Source: UBA5072 sp041737175 (GTDB lineage Bacteria; Bacteroidota; Bacteroidia; Bacteroidales; UBA10428). From it: a stretch of 64,000 bases of DNA. Below the pieces are notes generated by a model. The model searched no databases. It saw nothing but the letters and a program-made list of their open reading frames with translations, and was not told where the DNA came from. Each line of letters opens with the position of its first letter. The stretch's first letter is position 1. The stretch covers positions 353,618-417,617 of the forward strand of contig JBGSSF010000034.1 in the NCBI GenBank assembly GCA_041737175.1, read 5' to 3'. The position numbers were made by a program, and so were the translations under genes. Below, piece after piece: positions 53,275 to 60,971 of this stretch.

Positions 53275-54306
53275 ATGTCAACTCCCGATATAAAACTTAC
53301 CCAGTTCAGTCCCGGTGCGGGTTGTGGCTGCAAGATCTCACCGGCTGATCTTCGTGAGATCATCCGCATGGTGCCGGATAAATCACATTTTGGCGCTTTG
53401 CTTGTGGGTTGTGAATCGCGTGATGATGCGGCAGTTTATGATCTCGGGAACGGGCAGACCATTATCAGCACGACAGATTTTTTTACGCCTATAGTTGATG
53501 ATCCCTGGGATTTTGGAAGAATAGCCGCTGCCAATGCCATCAGTGACATTTATGCAATGGGTGGCAACCCCCTGATGGCTATATCCATACTGGGCTGGCC
53601 GCTGACCAGGCTACCTGCATCCCTTGCAGGACGGGTGATAGAAGGAGCGGTGGATATTTGCAGGCTGGCAGGTATTCCGCTGGCCGGTGGGCACAGCATT
53701 GATATTTCCGATCCGGTATTCGGACTTTCGGTTACAGGCCTGGCAGATAAGGATTGCATCAGGCAAAACAATACTGCCCGCTCCGGATGCCGCTTATTTC
53801 TTTCCAAACCACTGGGAACGGGTATTCTTAGCACGGCAGCAAAGAAAAATCTGTTAGAGGAGCAGGATTACCTGAATTCCGTTGCCTGGATGACAAAACT
53901 TAATTCATCGGGAACTGAACTGGGAAAAATGGAATGCGTCCGGGCGATGACTGATGTTACCGGTTTCGGGTTGCTGGGACATCTGCTGGAGATTTGTGAA
54001 GGGAGCAAACTGACTGCCAGAATTCACTTCAACAGCATTCCAAAGCTCGATAATATTGAACGCTATATTGATAAAAACTGCATTCCCGGAGGCACATACC
54101 GAAACTGGAAAAGCTATGGTGATAAAATAGCGGAAATCAATGAGTTTCACAAAATGGTGCTGGCTGATCCGCAAACCAGCGGAGGATTGCTTGTTGCAGT
54201 GGACAGAGATGCCCATGATTTTGATGCATTTGCGACCGGGAATGGATTCATTGAAATCGGTGAACTGGGAGAACCAGAACAAAAAAAAGTAATTTTTGTT
54301 GACTAG
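53275..54306 (+). CDS. selD: Selenide, water dikinase (SelD), Cys type
   Basis: 343 residues. SelD makes selenophosphate from selenide and ATP in the cytoplasm. The active-site stretch is FSPGAGCGCKISP, with Cys17 in the position that is Sec in some homologues and Lys20; ATP-binding motifs such as STTDFFTPIVDDPWDFGRIAAANAISDIYAMGG and GGHSIDISDPVFGLSVTG follow. With MnmH 6 bp upstream it forms the selenouridine module. No SelA, SelB or tRNA-Sec is visible, so selenoprotein synthesis is not shown. Confidence 0.97.
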   Translation: MSTPDIKLTQFSPGAGCGCKISPADLREIIRMVPDKSHFGALLVGCESRDDAAVYDLGNGQTIISTTDFFTPIVDDPWDFGRIAAANAISDIYAMGGNPLMAISILGWPLTRLPASLAGRVIEGAVDICRLAGIPLAGGHSIDISDPVFGLSVTGLADKDCIRQNNTARSGCRLFLSKPLGTGILSTAAKKNLLEEQDYLNSVAWMTKLNSSGTELGKMECVRAMTDVTGFGLLGHLLEICEGSKLTARIHFNSIPKLDNIERYIDKNCIPGGTYRNWKSYGDKIAEINEFHKMVLADPQTSGGLLVAVDRDAHDFDAFATGNGFIEIGELGEPEQKKVIFVD

Positions 54307-54358
54307 TTTCTGCCAATGAATTCCCCGCTGATACGGATGCAATTCAATAAATTAATAG

Positions 54359-54366
54359 TAACTTTG
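54359..54366 (+). promoter_or_regulatory. -7 promoter element of the lipoprotein gene at 54.4 kb
   Basis: TAACTTTG, exact TAnnTTTG, 36 nt before the ATG at 54403. No clear TTG at -33. Confidence 0.45.
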
Positions 54367-54402
54367 AATGAACCGCCCTGATTAATCATAATTCACAACG
54401 CT

Positions 54403-55545
54403 ATGAATTCCTGTAAGCGTTTATCGCGATTTTTGGTTTTTCTTTCATTCACATTTCTTCTATGGGGATGCCTGGAATATAACATTTCCACCCAGGTTAA
54501 GGCTGATGGCAGTTTGCTGCGTATTGTAACCGTTAAGGGAGATTCAGCCGATATTTTCACGGGATCCTTTCCGGTCCCGATGGATTCTACCTGGGAAATA
54601 TCTACGCGGCTCGAATCCCGGAGTGAAAATGATGTCAGCGAAGGGAAGGTTTATGTGTATGAAGCCAGGAAGGAATTCAGGAATTTCCGTGATCTGAATA
54701 AGGAGTTTTATCATGATGACTCAGCCTTTAAGGATCACATAGCAATCCGGGTGAACCTCGAAAAAAGATTCCGCTGGTATTATACGCATTATTATTATGC
54801 GGAAACCTATGGCAGGTTATTCCCATTCCGTTCGGTCCCGGTAAATGACTACCTCAGTGATGCCGAGCTTCAGATACATCAGGCAGATGAAAAGGAAATT
54901 TATTATTCCCGTGAAATCGACAGTATCCTACTAGTACAGGATACCCTCAAAATACCTGTTATGAACCGGAATGACAGCTTACGGTTCAAGGCATTGCGTG
55001 ATACCATCGAGCAGAAATTCGAATCGTGGCAGAAAATCAATATCTACAACGAATTCTACCGGTTGGTGACCGGTGCTCTCAGAAAACTTGGGGATAGCCC
55101 GGATACCATTGCAACCAGGAAGTCCTTTTATGTATGGCTTGATCAGCAAAGAACTTTTGAATCGGGTATCGAGGATGATGACGCCTTTGTAAATGCAGCA
55201 TCAACCTATTTCAATGTGGATCCTGACAAGTTGCAGGCTGCTGATCCTGAAGGTTTCAGCGATTTCAAAAAGAAATTCAGGGTGGCGGCTTATTCCCTTG
55301 AGACCTATACAAACCGGGTGCTGATGCCCGGAACTATTATAAAGAACAATGCAGGTAAAACAGATAAGAACCTGGCAAACTGGACCTTTAAAATAGATAA
55401 GTTTTATGCCACGGATTATACAATGACCGTGGAATCGCGTACTGTCAACACCTGGTTTGCCATTTGCGCAGCACTTGCTTTAGTCCTGGCCATTGCGCTT
55501 TTACTTCTTCGCTTATATAGGAATAAAACCCCGGATGGATTATAA
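54403..55545 (+). CDS. Lipoprotein with C-terminal membrane helix, function unknown
   Basis: 380 residues. A lipoprotein signal (LLWGC, Cys23) is followed by a long soluble domain and a C-terminal hydrophobic helix (about 350-370, WFAICAALALVLAIALLLLRLY) with basic residues after it. Two membrane anchors, one lipid and one helix, place the domain in the periplasm between them or on the outer side of the inner membrane. No family is recognised. Tail to tail with hsp20, 22 bp apart. Confidence 0.7.
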   Translation: MNSCKRLSRFLVFLSFTFLLWGCLEYNISTQVKADGSLLRIVTVKGDSADIFTGSFPVPMDSTWEISTRLESRSENDVSEGKVYVYEARKEFRNFRDLNKEFYHDDSAFKDHIAIRVNLEKRFRWYYTHYYYAETYGRLFPFRSVPVNDYLSDAELQIHQADEKEIYYSREIDSILLVQDTLKIPVMNRNDSLRFKALRDTIEQKFESWQKINIYNEFYRLVTGALRKLGDSPDTIATRKSFYVWLDQQRTFESGIEDDDAFVNAASTYFNVDPDKLQAADPEGFSDFKKKFRVAAYSLETYTNRVLMPGTIIKNNAGKTDKNLANWTFKIDKFYATDYTMTVESRTVNTWFAICAALALVLAIALLLLRLYRNKTPDGL

Positions 55546-55567
55546 CCGACTCCGGGGTTGAAGTTAT

Positions 55568-56014
55568 CTATTCTACAACGATCGACTGTACTGATTTACT
55601 GGCGAAAACTTCTTTCTTCGGAAGATGCACAATTAACAGGCCGTTTTCATATTGGGCCGAAATGCTCCCGGCATCGATCTTTTCACCTATATGGTAAGTG
55701 CGTGAAGTCCCGGAATAATCAAACTCCTGGCGCAGGTAATTATCCTGGCTTTCAGCTTGTGGTTTTTCAACACTGATCGTCAGGTAACTCTTCTCATGTT
55801 TTATGCTGATATTCTTCTTATCAACACCGGGTAAAGCCATTTCAATGCGAAATTCATTTTCTGATTCGGAAATGTTTGAAGCCGGAACGCTTCCTTTGCA
55901 AAAACCGCATTCATTGTCATCGCTGAAATGCTGCATGAGCTGTTTCAATGCCTCATTTGTGTTTTCATCCCTGTAAGCGGAATGATAAGGGCTGTAGAAT
56001 CTTAAGTATGCCAT
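55568..56014 (-). CDS. Hsp20/alpha-crystallin family small heat shock protein
   Basis: 148 residues. The alpha-crystallin domain lies at about 45-140: PASNISESENEFRIEMALPGVDKKNISIKHEKSYLTISVEKP, and GSISAQYENGLLIVHLPKKE with the conserved GLL. These chaperones hold unfolded proteins in large oligomers in the cytoplasm. It is a single gene; no heat-shock element or CIRCE was identified upstream. Confidence 0.95.
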   Translation of the reverse strand: MAYLRFYSPYHSAYRDENTNEALKQLMQHFSDDNECGFCKGSVPASNISESENEFRIEMALPGVDKKNISIKHEKSYLTISVEKPQAESQDNYLRQEFDYSGTSRTYHIGEKIDAGSISAQYENGLLIVHLPKKEVFASKSVQSIVVE

Positions 56015-56140
56015 ATTGCTCGGTTTTATTGGTTTTTAAATGGAACTGTTATGCAGTCAGTTTCAATTCTGATGCCAACTGTAAAAATATGCCATTATGG
56101 CGCAATAATTGAAGTACGTATGTCAAATAGGCATAAAAGC

Positions 56141-56224
56141 AGTAATGAGTAATGAGTAATGAGTGAGGAGTAGTAACACAATTCACAAATCTCAAAACCC
56201 TCTCATTACTCATTACTCATTACT
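56141..56224. repeat. 23-bp inverted repeat made of AGTAATG arrays beside wbqC-like gene
   Basis: The plus-strand array AGTAATG (three copies, 56141-56163) and its exact reverse complement (56202-56224) form a perfect 23-bp inverted repeat with a 38-nt loop. The right arm supplies the last codons (Ser-Asn-Glu) and stop of the WbqC-like gene. It may be its terminator. Confidence 0.85.
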
Positions 56225-56860
56225 CTTCACTGATTTCATTAAAACCTCCACCGCCAGCGGTCCTTCGTTGAACAGAAGATCAATGGCACTCAGGTTGGGG
56301 ATGAATCCATACCTTTCCTGAAAGACCTGTTGATAGGGCTGTGGATTATAATCATCGTCGGGTAGCGCCAACCTGACCTTTGGATGGATGCTTTGCCTGT
56401 AATCGATGTAATTTATGGGCATGGACTCCCAGGATTTCGTGGTATCAGGATCATTGTGAATGCCCATCAGGCGGAGGATCATCTGCAGAAGTTCCATATT
56501 CAGGGTGAATAAAAAGCGGCATTCCTTTTCATAAAACTTCCTAAAATCATCGGCATAATACTCATAAAAGGCGGAAAGCCTGTAGGCCGACTCAATGGAT
56601 TTCAGATGAATCTTCTGCCAGCCATACCGGTAATCGATCTCAGCTTCAGTAACCGGAGTCTTTAATCCCTGCTTCTTTACGGGAATAACAAGGCACTGCT
56701 TTCCGTTTGCGCCATAAATGTAACACCTGTTCCTGTAGGACTGTTTCTGGTAGTTTTCAAATTGTTCTATGGATACCGGCGCACCGAGGATAAATTTGGT
56801 GATGTACTGGACCGGGGGGAGATATGCGGTTGAAAGCAGAATGGAGGAGGAGGAGATCAC
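56213..56860 (-). CDS. WbqC-like family protein
   Basis: 215 residues. Start STAYLPPVQYITKFILG and the block KQSYRNRCYIYGANGKQCLVIPVKKQG match the WbqC family, often found near cell-surface polysaccharide genes; its reaction is not settled. The last three codons and the stop are encoded by the first unit of the AGTAATG array. Downstream (upstream in the coordinates) the inverted repeat lies. Between this gene and larB are more arrays. Confidence 0.85.
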   Translation of the reverse strand: MISSSSILLSTAYLPPVQYITKFILGAPVSIEQFENYQKQSYRNRCYIYGANGKQCLVIPVKKQGLKTPVTEAEIDYRYGWQKIHLKSIESAYRLSAFYEYYADDFRKFYEKECRFLFTLNMELLQMILRLMGIHNDPDTTKSWESMPINYIDYRQSIHPKVRLALPDDDYNPQPYQQVFQERYGFIPNLSAIDLLFNEGPLAVEVLMKSVKSNE

Positions 56861-56888
56861 GAGAATATGTTTCTTACGGATTTATTAA

Positions 56889-57066
56889 ACACGGAACAAC
56901 GAACACCGAACACCGAATACCGAACACCGAACACCGAATACCGAACACCGAACACTGAACGCCTATTTCCGCCTACAGCCTACAGCCTACAGCCTACAGC
57001 CTATAGCCTACAGCCTACAGCCTATAGCCTACAGCCTACAGCCTATAGCCTACAGCCTACAGCCTA
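56889..57066. repeat. Octamer array (GAACACCG/GAATACCG) and heptamer array (CCTACAG) between wbqC-like gene and larB
   Basis: First GAACACCG and GAATACCG units (period 8) at 56889-56960, then CCTACAG with CCTATAG variants (period 7, about a dozen copies) at 56970-57066. The second array is the one also at 15736-15772; on the minus strand it is (TAGGCTG)n, and it supplies the last codons and TAG stop of larB. Confidence 0.9.
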
Positions 57067-57803
57067 TTAATCATACTCGCCAGAAATCCCGCCCCAAATC
57101 CATTGTCGATATTCACCACACTGGTACCGCTGGCGCAACTGGTGAGCATACCCAGTAAAGCACTGAGACCACCGAAACTGGCGCCATAGCCGACACTGGT
57201 AGGCACCGCAATCACCGGTTTGTCAACAAGTCCTCCTACTATACTCGGCAATGCCCCTTCCATACCTGCCACAACAATGTTAACCCTGGCCTTGCGGATT
57301 AGGTCGAGTTTGTTATACAACCTGTGAATACCAGCCACCCCGACATCAACTACCCGTTCAACGCGGTTACCGAAAATTTCCGCTGTCATGGCTGCTTCTT
57401 CAGCAACAGGCAGGTCCGATGTGCCTGCCGTAATAACTGCTATATAGGTGGGGGGAACCGGTATGTCCTTTTTTTTCACTGCGATCGTTCTGGCTACGGG
57501 ATTAAACAGGGCATCCGGACAGATTTCCCTTACTTTTTCATACATTTCAGCCGTTGCCCGTGTTGCCAGTATGTTGTTATCGCGTGTGAGCATAAACTGG
57601 ATGATCCCTGCCACCTGTTCAGGTGTTTTTCCCTGTCCGAAAATAACTTCCGGATATCCGGTACGGAGCTCCCGGTGAGTGTCAATCGTGGCATAGCCCA
57701 AATCCTTTACGGTAAAGTCCTTTAACTGTTCCAGGGCATCATTGATATCCACCGTGCCGTTTTTGACACCGGTAAGCAGCTGGTTCAAGTAATCCTGATT
57801 CAT
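57057..57803 (-). CDS. larB: Nickel-pincer cofactor biosynthesis protein LarB
   Basis: 248 residues. LarB carboxylates and adenylyl-hydrolyses nicotinic acid adenine dinucleotide, the first step of nickel-pincer nucleotide synthesis. The C-terminal PurE-like domain shows YIAVITAGTSDLPVAEEAAMTAEIFGN, GVAGIHRLY, and VAGMEGALPSIVGGLVDKPVIAVPTSVGYGASFGGLSALLGML. Its last codons (Asn-Arg-Leu) and TAG stop lie in the (TAGGCTG)n array. First of three lar genes in transcription order after larC-larE (5 bp apart from larE). Confidence 0.95.
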   Translation of the reverse strand: MNQDYLNQLLTGVKNGTVDINDALEQLKDFTVKDLGYATIDTHRELRTGYPEVIFGQGKTPEQVAGIIQFMLTRDNNILATRATAEMYEKVREICPDALFNPVARTIAVKKKDIPVPPTYIAVITAGTSDLPVAEEAAMTAEIFGNRVERVVDVGVAGIHRLYNKLDLIRKARVNIVVAGMEGALPSIVGGLVDKPVIAVPTSVGYGASFGGLSALLGMLTSCASGTSVVNIDNGFGAGFLASMINRL

Positions 57804-57808
57804 AGGCT

Positions 57809-58612
57809 TTATTTGGTGAGGTTGTTGTCAAAACTGCCACTGCGGTAACCATCAAGATCAACCGTAATATACTCATATCCGAGCTGGTGAAGGTGCTCTG
57901 CAAACTCTTTACAAAAAGGGGAATTCACGAATTCTGCAATTCTGTTTTTTTCCAGTTCAATACGGGCAATAGTTCCATGGTTCCGAACCCTCGAAGCTGC
58001 AAAACCTGCGGATGCCAGGTACCTTTCTGCTTTTTCTATCCTGGCCAATTCATCGGCTTTAACCTGGTAATTATAAGGAAGACGGGTAAGGAGACAGGCA
58101 TAGGAGGGCTTGTCCGCGGTGGGGAGACCCAGTTTTCCTGAAAAATGACGAACCTCAGTTTTTGTGATCCCGTTTTCGAGAAGCGGGCTTCTGATTCCCA
58201 ATTCCTGCAGAGCAGCAAGTCCGGGCCGGTAAATACCGGTATCATCGGCATTGGAACCGTCAAGCACAGCATCGAAACCTGCTGCCCTTGCTTCCTCTAA
58301 AAGCATGGAGAATATATTCTTTTTACAGAGATAACAGCGGTTAACAGGATTGTGCCTGATTTCCGGCATGATGCCGGCAGTGATCACACGGTGCCGGATT
58401 TGGTTCTTTTGACAAAATTGGATGGCTTCTTCAATCTCCCAGTCGGGGATATAAGGAGTTTTAACTGTAAATGCCAGCACATTCTCTCCAAGAACTTTCT
58501 GCGCGGTGGCCAAAACAAAGGTACTGTCAACGCCTCCGGAAAAAGCAACCACGGCATTCTGCAACTGGCCAAACCAGTGCAGCAGCATATCGTATTTTTC
58601 AGGATTGATCAT
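57809..58612 (-). CDS. larE: ATP-dependent sulfur transferase LarE, three-cysteine type
   Basis: 267 residues. LarE loads sulfur onto the pyridinium intermediate of the nickel-pincer nucleotide. The PP-loop SGGVDS is at 25-30. Cys173 in YACLLTR matches the sacrificial cysteine of the Lactobacillus enzyme; Cys93 and Cys96 (CYLC) make up the three-cysteine pattern for which an iron-sulfur cluster carrying the transferred sulfur has been proposed, instead of a sacrificial Cys. The gene overlaps the end of larC by 14 bp and precedes larB by 5 bp, so the order larC-larE-larB forms one operon. Confidence 0.94.
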   Translation of the reverse strand: MINPEKYDMLLHWFGQLQNAVVAFSGGVDSTFVLATAQKVLGENVLAFTVKTPYIPDWEIEEAIQFCQKNQIRHRVITAGIMPEIRHNPVNRCYLCKKNIFSMLLEEARAAGFDAVLDGSNADDTGIYRPGLAALQELGIRSPLLENGITKTEVRHFSGKLGLPTADKPSYACLLTRLPYNYQVKADELARIEKAERYLASAGFAASRVRNHGTIARIELEKNRIAEFVNSPFCKEFAEHLHQLGYEYITVDLDGYRSGSFDNNLTK

Positions 58613-59843
58613 GATTATCTGTTTTTTTCCTAAGTGCTTTCTCTACTTCACGGTACACCTGATTTATTGGAATTCCCTTTTCCCGGGCAATTTTTAGGCA
58701 ATCGTCATATTCAGGTTTTGATTTTATGCAAACGCCCTGGTAAAAAGCCGACTTTACATGCACATCGCCAAACCGGGTTGCAATTTGCTCAATCTTTCGT
58801 TCAAGCATGGTTTTGTCAATGGTATACTTCCGAACCCCGATGGTGGATGTTTCTATGAATAACACTTCGTTTACCCTGTTTTCCGCCTCCGGCGCGCATA
58901 AAACAGACAACTTAACCGCCGGCCTCGACTTTTTCATGATAATGGGCGTGATGAAAACATCCTTTGCGCCCGCGGAGAACAGTGAATCAATGATGTAATC
59001 ATAAAACTCGGGATTCATGTCGTCTATGTTGCATTCAATGATATAGGAAGGCAAAGTTTCCGGGTCATCGTTCGTTGCCGTCTCGCCCAGAATTACACGC
59101 AATACGTTAGGCATGGCTGAATCCCTGCTCCCAATGCCATAACCTGTTTTGAGAACCGTAAAATCGTATTTGTCTGTAAATTCGTTTACACAAGCTGATA
59201 ATATGGCTGCACCGGTAGGTGTGGTGGCTTCATGATCCACCGTACCTTTGCGGACAGGTATATTTTTCACAATCTCGGTTGTTGCAGGAGCGGGGACAGG
59301 GTAAATGCCGTGGGCACAATGAACGGATCCGCCGCCGAGTTCCACCGTGGAACACTGAACCACGCCGGGAGCAAGTTTATCCAGGCAAATGGCGGCGCCA
59401 ACTATATCCACAATGGAGTCGATGGCGCCAACTTCATGAAAGTGCACTTCATCAACAGGTTTATTGTGAACCTTTGCCTCTGCAGTTGCCACCTTTTCAA
59501 AAATACTTATACTGATGTCTTTCACAGCGGGAATAAGGGAACTGGAGGAGATCAGTTGCCTGATTTCACTGAATGTGCGGTGAAGATGCTGGTGCGATCC
59601 TTCATGATCATGATCGTGCCCGTGATGACCCATATTCCGGTGATGTTCATCAATGACAACCTCTACCCGGGTTCCAGAAATTCCTTTTCGGATGTCTCTT
59701 TCAATATGGATTGCATAACCATGCACGGGCAGTTTGGCAAGTTCATTTTTCAGATATGCAGGATCAACACCAAGGTCGAGCATGGCACCCAGATTCATAT
59801 CACCCGAAATGCCGGCAAAACAATCATAATACAGTACTTTCAT
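58599..59843 (-). CDS. larC: Nickel-pincer cofactor nickel insertase LarC
   Basis: 414 residues. LarC inserts nickel into the pincer nucleotide using CTP. The N-terminus YYDCFAGISGDMNLGAMLDLG is the family signature, and a His-rich metal-binding loop lies at about 67-88 (HHRNMGHHGHDHDH). In Lactobacillus plantarum it is made as LarC1 and LarC2 through a ribosomal frameshift, but here it is one continuous frame. It is the first gene of the lar operon; no lactate racemase LarA or other known user of the cofactor appears in the window. It is divergent from the DUF362 gene. Confidence 0.95.
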   Translation of the reverse strand: MKVLYYDCFAGISGDMNLGAMLDLGVDPAYLKNELAKLPVHGYAIHIERDIRKGISGTRVEVVIDEHHRNMGHHGHDHDHEGSHQHLHRTFSEIRQLISSSSLIPAVKDISISIFEKVATAEAKVHNKPVDEVHFHEVGAIDSIVDIVGAAICLDKLAPGVVQCSTVELGGGSVHCAHGIYPVPAPATTEIVKNIPVRKGTVDHEATTPTGAAILSACVNEFTDKYDFTVLKTGYGIGSRDSAMPNVLRVILGETATNDDPETLPSYIIECNIDDMNPEFYDYIIDSLFSAGAKDVFITPIIMKKSRPAVKLSVLCAPEAENRVNEVLFIETSTIGVRKYTIDKTMLERKIEQIATRFGDVHVKSAFYQGVCIKSKPEYDDCLKIAREKGIPINQVYREVEKALRKKTDNHDQS

Positions 59844-60038
59844 CTATCGGCTGCGTTGGTTGAGTCGGTGAAATTAGGAATATTTTTCAAATGTTTTTTT
59901 TGGAGGTATATAATCAGGACCTTAATTATTTAGATTAGTTCCAAATTTCCCGAAACAAATGAATATATGTTACAAATTGAATATTTTTGGCATTGTTTTT
60001 ATTGGAAAACAGGTAAATAAAATATAATACTGCAAACC

Positions 60039-60971
60039 ATGAAAAGAAGAGATTTCATACGTAATTCCGTAGGTCTTGGCGTTGTATCGGGAGCGGCATT
60101 ATCCATAGGCCGGTTCAGTGATATTTTTGGAGCGGAAAACGCTGCTGCTATGCAGCTACCCTATGATTTCGTGGCCATTAAGGGTGGTGAGGCTGCAGCC
60201 ATGTTTGACAAGGGGATAGCCTCTCTGGGTGGTATGAAACAATTTGTCAAACCCAATCAGACTGTTGTAATTAAACCCAACATCGGCTGGGACTCTGCTC
60301 CTGAACGCGCAGCAAATACAAATCCTTTACTGGTCGGTCGTATTGTTGAGCAGTGCAAGATGGCCGGGGCTAAGACGGTTTATGTTTTTGATAATACATG
60401 TGCTGAAGCCACCCGTTGCTATAAGATGAGCGGTATTGAAGATGCAGTTAAAAAAGCCGGAGGGACCATGGTATCCGGGGAAAGCACCGGTTATTACCAG
60501 GATGTTACCCTTCCCAATAGCAAAAGGCTAAAAGCCGCCAGGGTGCACGAACTGATACTGGAATCCGATGTTTTTATCAATGTACCTACGCTAAAAAGTC
60601 ATGGTGGATCCACTCTGTCGGTTTGTATGAAAAACATGATGGGTGTGGTATGGGACCGGGAATATTGGCATAGCAACGACCTTCACCAATGCATTGCTGA
60701 TTTTGCAGCATACCGGAAACCCGACCTGAATGTGGTTGACGCTTTCCGTGTATTAAAACGTAACGGCCCACGCGGTGTGTCAGTAGCAGATGTGGCTACC
60801 ATGAAATACCAGCTGATCGGAACCGATATGGTGGCGCTCGATGCTGCATCGGCCAAAGTATTTGGAATTGATCCGAAACAGGTTAAACATATCGGACTGG
60901 CTGAGCAGCTTGGTGTAGGAAGCAGCAATATCGACGCCATGAAGGTGAACAGAATTACCATGGGTGCATGA
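60039..60971 (+). CDS. DUF362 protein with Tat signal
   Basis: 310 residues. The twin-arginine signal is MKRRDFIRNSVGLGVVSGAAL. The DUF362 domain shows VVIKPNIGWDSAPERAANTNPLLVGRIVEQCKMAGAKTVYVFDN and INVPTLKSHGGSTLSVCMKNMMGVV, its usual motifs. DUF362 proteins are often fused to or beside ferredoxins; the reaction is unknown. Here the NapH-like iron-sulfur membrane protein follows with a 4-bp overlap, so the two are translationally coupled and probably form a periplasm-facing redox complex. Divergent from the lar operon. Confidence 0.9.
   Translation: MKRRDFIRNSVGLGVVSGAALSIGRFSDIFGAENAAAMQLPYDFVAIKGGEAAAMFDKGIASLGGMKQFVKPNQTVVIKPNIGWDSAPERAANTNPLLVGRIVEQCKMAGAKTVYVFDNTCAEATRCYKMSGIEDAVKKAGGTMVSGESTGYYQDVTLPNSKRLKAARVHELILESDVFINVPTLKSHGGSTLSVCMKNMMGVVWDREYWHSNDLHQCIADFAAYRKPDLNVVDAFRVLKRNGPRGVSVADVATMKYQLIGTDMVALDAASAKVFGIDPKQVKHIGLAEQLGVGSSNIDAMKVNRITMGA

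Noticed and set aside
53139..53369. Minus-strand frame with repeated CDCCDC
   Set aside because: It is the antisense of the SQQ repeat of mnmH and covers the start of selD.
56867..57070. Plus-strand frame encoding TEYRTPN and PTAYSLQ repeats
   Set aside because: It is only the translation of tandem arrays between the WbqC-like gene and larB.
59232..59933. Long plus-strand frame across larC
   Set aside because: It is the antisense of the well-supported larC gene.
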